From a virus, in IMG/VR virus record IMGVR_UViG_3300010885_045068, positions 1-21,115 of that record: a stretch of 21,115 nt of DNA; one strand, 5' to 3'. Position 1 is the stretch's first letter. Each line of letters starts with the position of its first letter. The notes under the pieces are model-generated. The model saw only the letters and a list, made by a program, of their open reading frames with translations, was not told the DNA's origin and did not search any database. Below are positions 12,492 through 21,000 of the stretch, piece by piece. Both the position numbers and the translations under genes were made by a program.

Positions 12492-14981
12492 ATGCCAGGA
12501 CCCTCCCACCAGTCCTTTCTCTCGTTCAATGCTGGAGAGCTTTCTCCCTATCTGAACTACCGCACGGACTTTGCCAAACACGCCAGCGGAGTCTCCATCA
12601 TGGAAAACTTCCTGCCGATGCCCTTCGGCGGATTCCGCAAGCGCCCCGGCACGCTTTATCTCGCCACCCTTTCCGGCGCCTGCCGCATCCAGACCTTCTA
12701 TGTCTCAGGAGGGACCGCCTACACACCCGCTGCCGCCGTCAGCTCCTCCGGCCAGATCGCCGACGAATCCGAGGGGACGTCCTACATCCTCGCCTTCTCG
12801 ACTACCCAGATCAAAATCTATCAGACCGACGGCACCCTCAAGCAGACCCTTTCCCTCGCCACGGCCGATCCCTTCCGGCTCCAGATGGCCCAGGTGAACA
12901 ACGTCATGTTCATCGTCGGCCCGGACATCGTTCCGCAGTCGCTGACCTTCACCCTCTCCACCGTCACCTTCGCCCTGGACGAGACTCCCTTCAGCTACCC
13001 GCCACTCCTCGACGAAAACAGCACCGAGACCCTCACCATCGCCACCAGCTTCACCAACGTCCTCATCGGATCCACCTGGGTTACCGGCACCTCCTACAGC
13101 GTAGGCACCATCGTAAAGGTGGACGGCGTGGGCAGCTTCGAATGTATTACCGCCCACACCAGCTCCTCCGGTAACAAGCCGCCCGATACCTTCTGGAAAT
13201 CGGTGGAGGACAACAGCAGCACCATCGGTCAATCCGTTACCCTCACTGCCTCCTCCGCGCTCTTCAACGCCTCCCACGTCGGAGCCACGTTCAAAATCTC
13301 CAAGAAACGCCCAGCCGACCTTTTCGAAACCTCGATTGCCGCGACCGCCGCCAATAACGGCAAATGGTCAACTGCCATCCCCGTCCAAGGCGCTTGGGCC
13401 TTCAATACACTGGGAACTTGGGACGGCACATTCACCCTCCAAACGAGCACCGACCATGGCGTCTCCTGGACAGACTTGCGCCAATACGCAGGAGAGAAAA
13501 ACCGGAACATCGCCGACGAAGGCACGCAAGACGTCCGCGTCATGATGCGAGTAAAATGGAGCTTCGGAACCACCGGCACCTCTGCGCCAAAAGGAATCCT
13601 CTCCTCATCGGAACCCTACATTTCCGGCCTCGTCAAGATCACCGCTGTTTCCAGCAGCACCGTCGCCACCGCCACCACCGTCTCCCCGGTGGAATCCTGC
13701 ACCACAGAATTCTGGACCGAAGGAGCCTTCTCCGCCTACCAAGGCTTTCCCGCCGCCATCGGGATCCATGAGCGGCGCCTGGTCTATGGCGGCACCACCC
13801 TGAAGCCCTGCTCCATCTGGGCCTCTAAGACCGACGACCTTCTCAACTTCACGACCGGCACCGACGCGGATTCCTCCATCTTCGTCACGCTCGCCGGCAC
13901 CCGCATGGACCCCATCCGCTGGATTGCCAGCCAGCGCCGACTCTTCATCGGCACCGGCGGCGGAGAATGGGTCTTCGGATCGGAAACCACCGACTCACCC
14001 CTTTCCCCCTCCAACCTCCTCGCCCGGGAATACACCCGCTTCGGATCGACCACCCTCCCGGCCCTGGTCCACCACGATTCCATTTTCTTCGTGGAACGCC
14101 AAGGCCGCCGCCTCCGGGAAATGGCCTATCAACTCCAGAGCGAGAGCTACGACGCGGCCGATCTCTCCCGTCTCGCCGAGCACATCACCACCGGCGGCAT
14201 CACTCAACTTGCCTGGCAGCAAAACCGCGAGCCCTACCTCTGGGCCATCCGCGCCGACGGAACGCTCCTCTCGTTCAACTACGCGCGCGACGAACAGATC
14301 GCAGCCTGGTCACGCCATACCACCTACAACGGACTCTTCAAATCCCTGGCCGTCATTCGCAACCAAGCCAACGACGATTCGATCTTCTTCGTGGTAAAGC
14401 GGGGGACCTCCTACATCCTCGAAAAATTCGCCACCCGCCAGCAGGCCTACCAGGAAGGCGAAGGCGTCCTCCTCTCCTATCACGGAGTCGATTGCGGCAG
14501 CGTCGGAACTTTCTCCACTCTCGCCCTACCAGCCATCCACCGCGGCACCACCGTCACCATCACCCGAGGTCTCATCGCCGGCACTGCCACTTGCAATGGC
14601 AGCACCGGTCTCCTCACCACCACCACCGCCGCCGCTTCCCCCTACGACGTCTGCCACGCCGGCTACCCGATCACCGCCACCCTCACCACGCTTCCGCTCG
14701 ACGTCACCGCCGACACCGGCAGCACCCACTTCCGGCGGAAGCGGGCCAATGAGATCGTCCTTTCCGCCTACTCCTCAAACGGCGGAACCGTGACCTACAA
14801 CGGAGATTCTCAGCCGCTCGTCTATAACACGGCCAAGATCGCGGCTTGGGGCACTGGCATCCTCGAGACCACCCTCCCCGCCGGATTCGTGGACGACCTC
14901 ACCTTCACCCTCACCCACGCCGAGCCCTACCCCTTCCTCGTCCGCGCCATCATCCTCCGCTGGAGCCTCCACGAACCATGA
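12492..14981 (+). CDS. Tail tubular protein B (nozzle, T7 gp12-like) with a carbohydrate-binding insert
   Basis: An 829-residue protein. The start, QSFLSFNAGELSPYLNYRTDFAKHASGVSIMENFLPMPFGGFRKRPGT, is the canonical tail tubular protein B opening. The C-terminal half has the propeller-like repeats expected of the nozzle (FGSTTLPALVHHDSIFFVERQGRRLREMAY and similar). Residues about 190-240 (W196 near the start, then VGTIVKVDGVGSFECITAHTSS, W235 near the end) match the CBM5/12-like module often inserted in nozzle proteins; such modules bind polysaccharide. Six copies form the tail tip in T7. The insert may help surface attachment to the host envelope (inference). The gene ends in an ATGA overlap with the cupin gene. 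Confidence 0.9.
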   Translation: MPGPSHQSFLSFNAGELSPYLNYRTDFAKHASGVSIMENFLPMPFGGFRKRPGTLYLATLSGACRIQTFYVSGGTAYTPAAAVSSSGQIADESEGTSYILAFSTTQIKIYQTDGTLKQTLSLATADPFRLQMAQVNNVMFIVGPDIVPQSLTFTLSTVTFALDETPFSYPPLLDENSTETLTIATSFTNVLIGSTWVTGTSYSVGTIVKVDGVGSFECITAHTSSSGNKPPDTFWKSVEDNSSTIGQSVTLTASSALFNASHVGATFKISKKRPADLFETSIAATAANNGKWSTAIPVQGAWAFNTLGTWDGTFTLQTSTDHGVSWTDLRQYAGEKNRNIADEGTQDVRVMMRVKWSFGTTGTSAPKGILSSSEPYISGLVKITAVSSSTVATATTVSPVESCTTEFWTEGAFSAYQGFPAAIGIHERRLVYGGTTLKPCSIWASKTDDLLNFTTGTDADSSIFVTLAGTRMDPIRWIASQRRLFIGTGGGEWVFGSETTDSPLSPSNLLAREYTRFGSTTLPALVHHDSIFFVERQGRRLREMAYQLQSESYDAADLSRLAEHITTGGITQLAWQQNREPYLWAIRADGTLLSFNYARDEQIAAWSRHTTYNGLFKSLAVIRNQANDDSIFFVVKRGTSYILEKFATRQQAYQEGEGVLLSYHGVDCGSVGTFSTLALPAIHRGTTVTITRGLIAGTATCNGSTGLLTTTTAAASPYDVCHAGYPITATLTTLPLDVTADTGSTHFRRKRANEIVLSAYSSNGGTVTYNGDSQPLVYNTAKIAAWGTGILETTLPAGFVDDLTFTLTHAEPYPFLVRAIILRWSLHEP

Positions 14982-15430
14982 ACTCCCTGCTTTCCATCAC
15001 CGAGGGACCGTCCATCGACCAGCTAGAGGCCGCCCTCTTCGCCAGCGGAGAGGAGCGCATCAACTTCCCCATCGTCCACCGCTTCACCCCTGGGCTCTAC
15101 ATCCGGGAAATCACCATGCCCGCCGGTGCTCTCCTCACCAGCATGGAACACCTCACCGAGCATCCCTTCATCATTTCCAAGGGAGCCGTCGAAGTGATCG
15201 ACACTCACGGCAACGCCGTCCTCCTCACCGCGCCACATACCGGCATCACCCTCCCCGGCACCCGCCGCGCCCTCCATTGCCTGGAAGAAACCATCTGGAC
15301 CACCTTCCACGTCACCGAGGAAACCGACGTGGAAAAGATCATCGAGTCCATCACCCGCCATCACAACCCACTCGCGCCCGGCATCCCTCAGGGTTGGCGC
15401 TTGTCCATCCCTGAAAATCTACCCCTATGA
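14978..15430 (+). CDS. Cupin-fold phage protein
   Basis: A 150-residue protein starting at ATG 14978 (ATGA overlap). The central part is a phage-typical small cupin: FPIVHRFTPGLYIREITMPAG, then SMEHLTEHPFIISKGAVEV, and APHTGITLPGTRRALH followed by WTTFHVTE. Histidines at H58, H62 and H111 (and possibly H87) are placed as metal ligands of a cupin barrel. Phage proteins of this kind lie in tail or ejection operons and their role is unknown; a structural or regulatory use of the fold is as likely as enzyme activity. Tight overlap on both sides implies production with the tail proteins. Confidence 0.78.
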   Translation: MNSLLSITEGPSIDQLEAALFASGEERINFPIVHRFTPGLYIREITMPAGALLTSMEHLTEHPFIISKGAVEVIDTHGNAVLLTAPHTGITLPGTRRALHCLEETIWTTFHVTEETDVEKIIESITRHHNPLAPGIPQGWRLSIPENLPL

Positions 15431-15930
15431 GTGTCTGGGTCATCGGCATTACCACCGTCATTTCCACCGCTGCCACGGTATACGGCCAGCAGCAACAGGC
15501 CAAGGCCGCGACCAAAGCCGGCGAATACAACAACATCCTCGCCGATCAGGAGGCCAAGAACGTGGAACTCCAGAACATGGAGCAGCTCAAGCGCGAGCGC
15601 ATCAAGAACCGCCGTGCCATGGCGGACATCCGCAATCGCATGGCTCAGAATGGAGTCCTCAACACCGAGGGAACCCCGCTCGCCATCCTCGGAGAATCCT
15701 CCGCCAACTTCAACCTCGGCATCCAGGACGCCGCCCGCGCCTCCAACATGCAGGCCGCCTCCCTCCGAGCCCAAGGCCAGATGGGTCTCTGGGAAGCCGA
15801 CCAAGGCCAAGCCGCCGCCAACATCAACAGCGTGGCCACCGGCCTAAACGGTGCCAGCAAAGCCTATAGCACCTGGACAGACCGCCCCACTTCCACGCCG
15901 TCCAGCACCACCCGCACCAAACGCACATGA
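15427..15930 (+). CDS. Small internal virion protein (T7 gp14-like)
   Basis: A 167-residue protein starting at ATG 15427 (ATGA overlap). A hydrophobic N-terminal segment (about 3-20, VWVIGITTVISTAATVYG) precedes a long Gln/Ala/Lys-rich helix region, the conserved RERIKNRRAMADIRNRMAQNG and TEGTPLAILGESSANFNLGIQDAARASN. This is the usual pattern of the smallest ejection protein in podoviruses, which forms a channel in the outer membrane when DNA is released. The position before two larger ejection-type genes fits T7 order (gp14, gp15, gp16). The Ser/Thr/Pro-rich C-terminus is probably disordered. Confidence 0.78.
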   Translation: MSVWVIGITTVISTAATVYGQQQQAKAATKAGEYNNILADQEAKNVELQNMEQLKRERIKNRRAMADIRNRMAQNGVLNTEGTPLAILGESSANFNLGIQDAARASNMQAASLRAQGQMGLWEADQGQAAANINSVATGLNGASKAYSTWTDRPTSTPSSTTRTKRT

Positions 15931-17978
15931 TCCGCCTCCCAGAAATCCCCGACCTCCAGCAGACCGCCATCCGCATGCCGGAAATGAGCGGGAAGTCCCC
16001 GCAGGCCACCGCCCTGGGAAACCTCGCCCAGTCCATCGGCAACGTCGGCGAAGCTTTCGCCAAGCATGCAGACACCATCGACAAGCAAGACCAGCTTTAT
16101 AAAAGCTCCGACTGGAGAAACAAATTGAGGGAGAATTACGCCAACTTCCAACTCGAAAACGCCAAGGAACCCGATCCGGTCAAAAGGCTCAAAAGTGAAA
16201 AGGACTGGCTCGTCACCTACAAGGGCAGCCTGGAAGACCAGGGATTCAACGATGAAACCAAGAACCGCGAATCACTCCACTACGACGACTTTGCGACATC
16301 CGCCCGCATCGGCTCCGCCCAAGATGCCGCCCGACAGAATACCCAGCGGGCCGCGCTGGCGTGGAGCAACGAGTATGAAGCGCTCAAAGAACGAGGAGAC
16401 CGGGAAGGCTATGCAGACCTCAGAAAACGCGGAATCGATGGAGGCATCCTCCTTCCTGAGCAACTCGACAAAATGGACAAAGACTTCGAAAAAGCCGTCA
16501 ATAACTACGACCGCGCCATCAAATTTCAGGACCTCCAACGCCAGATCGACCAGAACCCGCATGGTCTCCTCAACTCACTAGAAAAGCCGGACGCGCCGCA
16601 GGCTTACGGGCTGGATACGGAGGCAATCGACTCCCTACGCCGACAGGCTGCCCACAAGAAGAACCAACACGACGGAGAATTCTGGGATGGAGTCTTGAAC
16701 CAGACCCTCACCTCCGGCAGCCCGACGATTTCCAAAGAGGACCTTCAAAAGCTCGCCGAGGATGGCAGCATTTCCCCAAACCAACGCGCCAGCTACCTCA
16801 ATGCCTACTACGGCCCCACGGAACCCTCCTACGACGAGGGGATCTTCTCCAAGGTCCATGAAGCCATTGCCAGCTATGACCCGTCCAAGGACCCCACACA
16901 GTCCGCCCTAGCCAAAATGCGCGGAGACCTCGCCACCGTCCCGCTTCCCAAGGAGTCCCTCCGCGTTCTCAACGACCAGCTTTCCGGAAAACTAAAATCC
17001 CCGGACTCTCCCAAGAACCGACTGGAAAGCGACTTCAGCCGCCAGACCGCCAACCATTTCGACAGCGGACGCTTCGGATCGTGGTTCGCCCTGAAGGACA
17101 CCGACAACAACCCGTCGACCGCCCCAACCAAGGTCATCAACGCCGTAGACTACGGCAAGGCCCTAATCACCCGCCGCCATTTCCTCGATGCCTGGGACTC
17201 CTACCTCAAGGCCGCCCCAGCCGACCTCCCACCAGAGGAAGCCCAGAAAACCTACGACACGCTCTTCCAGAAGATCGTGGTCGACAAGGCACCGCTCCCC
17301 GACCTCTCCGTCCCCGGCAGCGCTCCCGCGCCGGACTTTGAAAAGGAACTCGACAAGCTCTTTCCCCAAAAGTCCAAGCCCACAGACAAATCCACCTCCT
17401 CCACCTTTGGAGGCCAGCCGATCCAGCCCGCCGGGCGTTACTACGAAAACGCCAGACCCACCGTGTTCGGCGGCACCAACGACCCAGCCGACAACGGGCT
17501 CAGCGCCTTCGGAGGCACCACCGGAGCCGGTGGACGGGAAGGCGTGGCCATTCCGCAGAGCATCCTCGCCGCCACTTTCCCAGGAAAGGACAAGAAATGG
17601 ATTGCGGATAACGTAAAGGTCCACGTGAAGACCGACGCCGGCACCGATGCCGTCCTCAACGTGGCCGACTACGGCACCGCTGAATCGATTTGGCAACGTG
17701 ACAAGCGCCCCGTGCTCGACCTGACAGAAGGAGCCATCGCCCAGCTTGGAGGCCGCGCCACCTACAACTCGCACGGGAAGCTTTCCGGAGTGGAGGGATT
17801 CAAGAACGTCAACTTTGCCCTCACCACCGGCAAGGCAGGAACCCTCCCCCCGGATTCCCCATGGGAAGACCTCTGGAAAGACTGGTTCGCCGACAAGCGC
17901 CCGACCCATCCCGACCAGATCCAGAGCGGACTCGCTGCCCTATGGGACTCTCACCTGATGGCAAAGGCCGGGGAATAA
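15927..17978 (+). CDS. Internal virion protein (gp15-like position) with C-terminal RlpA-like double-psi barrel
   Basis: A 683-residue protein starting at ATG 15927 (ATGA overlap). Residues 1-370 are charged and mostly helical (many Lys/Glu/Gln repeats), as in internal ejection proteins. A Pro/Gly/Ser-rich linker (about 450-530) leads to a compact domain at about 536-606. It reads VAIPQSILAATFPG, then VKVHVKTDAG with VADYGTAES (D581), and PVLDLTEGAIAQLGG (D598). This fits the double-psi beta-barrel of the RlpA type, where a D-x-G turn and a DLT/S-x-x-A ending flank the active-site groove in peptidoglycan-acting members. Murein degradation or binding during DNA entry is a reasonable inference, not shown. 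The gene ends TAA directly before repeat copy 3. Confidence 0.72.
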   Translation: MIRLPEIPDLQQTAIRMPEMSGKSPQATALGNLAQSIGNVGEAFAKHADTIDKQDQLYKSSDWRNKLRENYANFQLENAKEPDPVKRLKSEKDWLVTYKGSLEDQGFNDETKNRESLHYDDFATSARIGSAQDAARQNTQRAALAWSNEYEALKERGDREGYADLRKRGIDGGILLPEQLDKMDKDFEKAVNNYDRAIKFQDLQRQIDQNPHGLLNSLEKPDAPQAYGLDTEAIDSLRRQAAHKKNQHDGEFWDGVLNQTLTSGSPTISKEDLQKLAEDGSISPNQRASYLNAYYGPTEPSYDEGIFSKVHEAIASYDPSKDPTQSALAKMRGDLATVPLPKESLRVLNDQLSGKLKSPDSPKNRLESDFSRQTANHFDSGRFGSWFALKDTDNNPSTAPTKVINAVDYGKALITRRHFLDAWDSYLKAAPADLPPEEAQKTYDTLFQKIVVDKAPLPDLSVPGSAPAPDFEKELDKLFPQKSKPTDKSTSSTFGGQPIQPAGRYYENARPTVFGGTNDPADNGLSAFGGTTGAGGREGVAIPQSILAATFPGKDKKWIADNVKVHVKTDAGTDAVLNVADYGTAESIWQRDKRPVLDLTEGAIAQLGGRATYNSHGKLSGVEGFKNVNFALTTGKAGTLPPDSPWEDLWKDWFADKRPTHPDQIQSGLAALWDSHLMAKAGE

Positions 17979-17979
17979 C

Positions 17980-17994
17980 TCGCCACCTGTTCAA
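17980..17994 (+). promoter_or_regulatory. Repeat copy 3: candidate late control element
   Basis: TCGCCACCTGTTCAA, identical to copies 1 and 2, and followed by GCGAC (ACGAC after copy 1). It begins 1 nt after the stop codon of the previous gene and ends 38 nt before the ATG at 18033, almost the same distance as copy 1 to its gene. It lies in one of the few non-coding gaps of the window. Confidence 0.55.
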
Positions 17995-18032
17995 GCGACT
18001 CCCTCCCCACGCTATGGGACCATGCCCCCTGC

Positions 18033-21000
18033 ATGGCTGACATCTCGCTTCCTTCCCCGCCGGACTACCTTCCCGACTACTCTGGCCCCGCTGCCACCAT
18101 GCCGGTCTCTCAGGACCCGGCCACCGCAGCCAATGCCGCCATCCTTGGCGATGGCCATTCAGTCGCTCAAAAACCCGCCCGCACGGATCGCCAAAACCCG
18201 GCGGATTTCTTGAGTATCCCGCCACCGGCACCGGATGCCCCGCCGTCATCCATCGACATCGCCACCGGTAGGAAGACCACCATCCCCGAGGCCACCGCCT
18301 GGGGAGCCTTTCAGACCCTGAAGGCAAACCCCAAGGTCCTCGACGAACCGCAGCCGGACGGGACCACCCTCCGCGCCAGGCTGACCGATACCGTTTCGAG
18401 CTACTACGACGAGCGGAAAGCCAACAATCAAAAGCCGTTCCCGACTTACGCCGCAGAAGCTGTGGCTGCGCGAAATGCCCACCACGAAAAGCTTTTTTCC
18501 GGACTCGATAAACTCGACGCCGCCCTCACCCCGGAACAGAAAGCCGCCCTTGACGACCGGGCAAAGCTCGCCCCCGATCCGGACGCCTACCGCGCCCGCG
18601 CCATCAACTTCCAGTATCTCCGGGACCTTGACACACCGGTGACGCAGGAAAACTACCCCATCGCCCGCAGCGCCTACGCCGTGCAGCTAGGCCTTCCCGC
18701 CGAGGCCGACGACAAGGCACTCTACAACGCCATTGGCAACCGCCAGCGCGTGGCCACCGAGACCACCAAGACCCTTTCCAAGGCCATCCAGAAGGCCATG
18801 CAGACCGTCCTCATGGGCGACGGCCGCCCGGAGATCCGGGAGCAGCAGCTCAAGGACCTCCTCGCCGCCACGCCCGACGAGCACAAGAGCTTCGTCCGCC
18901 AGCAATTCACCAACTCCTGGAAAGACGCCCGCGACCTCGCCCGCCAGGCGAAGCCCGTGGTCGACCAGATCATGCCGCTACTCCTCGAAGGAGCCAACGC
19001 CAAGGAAGGCAGCCTCCAGGACACCTTCGGCAGCCACTTCGAAAAGGCCGGAGCCATGCTACCCGCCGATCAACCCGGCGGAAACCCGATGCGCGAGGCC
19101 GTGCTGGCCCAGCTTGAGGGGAAGATGAAGGCGATCAACCCCGAGGACTACGCCGGGTTCTCCCGCTTCTACGAGGCCCTTGCCCAAGGCACTGGAAACA
19201 TTGCACGCGGCACCTTTGACATGGGAGTCGCCCTTCGCCAGTGGAGTGACGAGACCGCCAAGAAAGCCGGCATGACCATTCCCGGCACTGACACCCGGGA
19301 GAATGCCGCCGCCGCTCATGACGATGCCCGGAAAATGCGGAACCTAACCGCCGCCACCGCAGGCAGTTTCCGCCGGAAAGACGATGGATTTATCCGCAAT
19401 GGTCTCCTCTCTGCCACCGAATCCGTTCCCTACACCCTTCTCGCCTTCGAGGGTCCGGCAGGCTTTGGCCTCATGACTTCCAGTATGGGAGGCCAATCCT
19501 TCCAAGACGCCCGACAGGCCAACCCAAACGCCTCACCCGCTCGCCAGGCAGAAGCCGCTCTTGTTTCCGGAGCCCTGCAAGCCGTCCTCGAAACCGTCTT
19601 CGACCATGCCGGCCTACGAATGGCCAAGATGAAGGTCCCCGGACTTTTCGCCGCCCTCAACAAGACCGGCGTGACCAATGCCACCGGACGCGCCGCCATC
19701 ACCGGCACCGCCGCCGCCCTTGGTATCCTTGGCACGGAATACACGGAAGAATTTGCACAGCAAGGAACCGACCGCGCCCTGCAGGACATGGCGCTTTCCC
19801 TCTCCGGCATCGATCCGACGACCAACTGGAAGGGTTTCTTCCACGACTGGAATCCGCTTTCCGGTAGCCAGGTTTCCATGGACACCCTCGGAGCAGTCCT
19901 CCCCTACGCCCTCATAGGCGGAGGAGTCGCCAGCTTCCAGAACTACCGCTTTGCCAATACCCTGCAACGCTCGACTCCCAGGCTCCGCTCCCTGGGTATC
20001 CCGGAGGAGCGCGTGCAGGCCATCGCCACCGCGCCCACGCTGGAAGACGCCACCACCGAACTACGCAGCGCGTGGAGGGATGGGCTGGACCTAGCCGCCG
20101 CCACCAAACAGCGGGAAAAGCTTTCCGCCATCGCCGAGGAAACCGTCGCCTTCTACGGCCAGAGCCCCATCCAAGTGATCCAACCGGAAAACAACGACTT
20201 CACCGGCGAAACTCAATTCCAGCTCAACCTCCCGGACGCGCCCCCCCGGGTGTTCCAGACTCTCGACGAAGCCTTCGATGCCCTCCGTGACTTCCACGCC
20301 AACCAACTGGGCGATGACCTCGACACCCTAAACGATGCCACCCGTCAGGACCTGATCGACTTCATGACCGGCGAATACTCCGCCGCCGCCAACATCCGCA
20401 TCACCGATCGAAGCAAGCTCGCCCTCACCCCAGACCAAGCCGTTAAGCAAGGGATCGCAACACAACAACAGATGACCGAGCGCCTCCGCATCCACGCCAT
20501 GCAGGAAGGCGTGGACGTCGCCGACCTCGATCTTTCAACCCTACGCATCCACGCCCGCCGCTTCTCCGAGCGCATGCGGGACGGCAGCCTCCGCCAGACG
20601 GTGGAGTATTTCCAAGGAGCCGACCCCATCAACGTGGCCGAGGACATCGCGGAAACCTACTGGACTAGCGCCCTCGACGAGGGACTTCTCAAACATGACG
20701 AGATCGTCGGCTGGATCCGCCAGGCCGAGCAGGTTACCGGCAACAGCTACCTCGACCCAAGCCACGACAGCACCAGCGACCGCGCCCAGCTTCAACTTAC
20801 CGAGGCCCTTTCCGCCTTCTCCCGCGAATACCTCGCCGGGAACGTCGCCGACGAGCGCCTGCCGGAAAAGTTTCGCCGCTGGCTCCACACCCTGATCGCT
20901 TACGCCGCCCATAAATTCCGCCACGCCGCCACCCTGCTCCGGTCAAAGCCGCTCATGGATGCCGTGAAGGCGGGAAAGATCGATTCCCGCTTCGTCGCCC

